Positions 63,636 through 64,000 of a stretch of 64,000 bases of DNA are shown piece by piece. The notes beneath the pieces are model-generated. The model saw only the letters and a program-made list of their open reading frames with translations, had not been told where the DNA came from and ran no database searches. The stretch covers positions 558,001-622,000 of the forward strand of contig NZ_JAFMZP010000004.1 of NCBI RefSeq assembly GCF_024436435.1, given 5' to 3'. Positions within the stretch are counted from its first letter, which is position 1; every line of letters starts with the position of its first letter. This DNA comes from Desertivirga xinjiangensis. Lineage in GTDB: Bacteria > Bacteroidota > Bacteroidia > Sphingobacteriales > Sphingobacteriaceae. A program made the translations under genes and the position numbers.

Positions 63636-64000
63636 ATGAAACGTGAAATTTATACCTTGTTAATTTTGCTTTTAACAGGGTTTATACAGGCCCGGGCTCA
63701 ACAAGATCTCAAACTATGGTATAAGCAGCCTGCCCGCCAATGGACAGAAGCTTTGCCCCTTGGTAATTCCCGCCTGGGAGTGATGGTTTATGGAGGAACA
63801 GAAAAAGAAGAACTCCAGTTAAACGAGGAAACAGTTTGGGGCGGTGGCCCCCATAGAAATGATAGCCCCAATGCTTTGAAAGCCTTGCCTGAAATCCGGA
63901 ACCTGGTGTTTCAAGGAAATCTGCAGGCTGCACAGAACCTGGTGTCAAAGAATTTCGAGACACCACGAAATGGAATGCCTTACCAGACAGTAGGAAGCCT
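63636..64000 (+). CDS. GH95-family alpha-L-fucosidase, 5' part (continues past the window)
   Basis: The frame opens at the ATG at 63636 and is still open at the window end (121 residues seen). A signal peptide (IYTLLILLLTGFIQARAQ) is followed by the very characteristic GH95 N-terminal beta-domain opening: LWYKQPARQWTEALPLGNSR, then LGVMVYGGTEKEELQLNEET and VWGGGPHRNDSP. GH95 enzymes remove alpha-1,2-linked L-fucose (some L-galactose) from glycans. The catalytic region lies beyond the window. It is cotranscribed with the 776-aa protein from promoter D. Confidence 0.9.
   Translation, partial: MKREIYTLLILLLTGFIQARAQQDLKLWYKQPARQWTEALPLGNSRLGVMVYGGTEKEELQLNEETVWGGGPHRNDSPNALKALPEIRNLVFQGNLQAAQNLVSKNFETPRNGMPYQTVGS

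Noticed and set aside
1-64000. CRISPR array, complete tRNA, rRNA or insertion sequence
   Set aside because: No regularly spaced direct repeats with unique spacers, no complete tRNA or rRNA, and no transposase gene were found by reading both strands.

Overview
The window looks like chromosome of a Bacteroidota bacterium, most likely a Sphingobacteriaceae member of the Pedobacter/Mucilaginibacter type. The grounds are tandem SusC/SusD pairs, a C-terminal type IX secretion sorting domain, hybrid AraC-type (XylR-like) and LytTR/LytS regulators, two DUF6266 proteins, a lack of Shine-Dalgarno sequences, and promoters of the Bacteroidota type (-7 box TAnnTTTG). Base composition is AT-rich except for one GC-rich block at about 20.3-27.2 kb.

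Region 1 (1-19.0 kb) is a dense anti-phage defence island. In order it holds: the end of a Septu-like ATPase and its HNH partner (ptuAB); an FRG-domain protein; a tight three-gene unit of two unknown proteins and an XRE regulator; a Hachiman pair (hamA nuclease, hamB helicase) on the minus strand; a large STAND NTPase with an N-terminal Mrr-like nuclease domain (Avs-like); a Gabija pair (gajA OLD-type ATPase/TOPRIM, gajB UvrD-like helicase); and an intracellular HExxH metallopeptidase. Just after the last gene lies a 24-nt match to the 3' end of a tRNA gene (T-loop to CCA) without the rest of the tRNA. This looks like an integration scar and may be the right edge of the island.

Region 2 (19.0-31.2 kb) opens with an XRE regulator and a 200-bp cluster of nested inverted repeats. 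A GC-rich block follows: a small STN-like protein, a tiny membrane protein, SusC, SusD and a TlpA-like thioredoxin. It is flanked by REP-like palindromes and an 82-bp tandem repeat. After it come a small exported protein, a Crp/Fnr regulator, a LytTR response regulator with its LytS-type kinase, and a 66-aa protein.

Region 3 (31.4-35.5 kb) starts with degenerate short-repeat arrays. Two DUF6266 proteins follow, then a holin-like membrane protein, a CHAP peptidoglycan hydrolase, a lipoprotein with a C-terminal membrane anchor (unimolecular-spanin topology) and an acidic protein. This order resembles a lysis cassette.

Region 4 (35.5-64 kb) is a large polysaccharide utilisation locus. A divergent XylR-like regulator faces an enolase-superfamily acid-sugar dehydratase and a fucose/arabinose-isomerase-like protein. 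Next come a GH39 glycosidase, two SusCD pairs, two alginate-lyase-superfamily proteins, two lipoproteins with Ig-like and CBM6-like domains, a T9SS cargo protein, an unidentified 776-aa exported protein and the start of a GH95 alpha-L-fucosidase. Four promoters in this locus share a near-palindromic operator, YTAANYCGGTTTAG, placed 4-6 bp upstream of the -7 box. The locus therefore appears to be one regulon, probably under a LacI-family regulator encoded elsewhere. The enzyme mix points to a glycan containing xylose or a related pentose, fucose and uronic acid.
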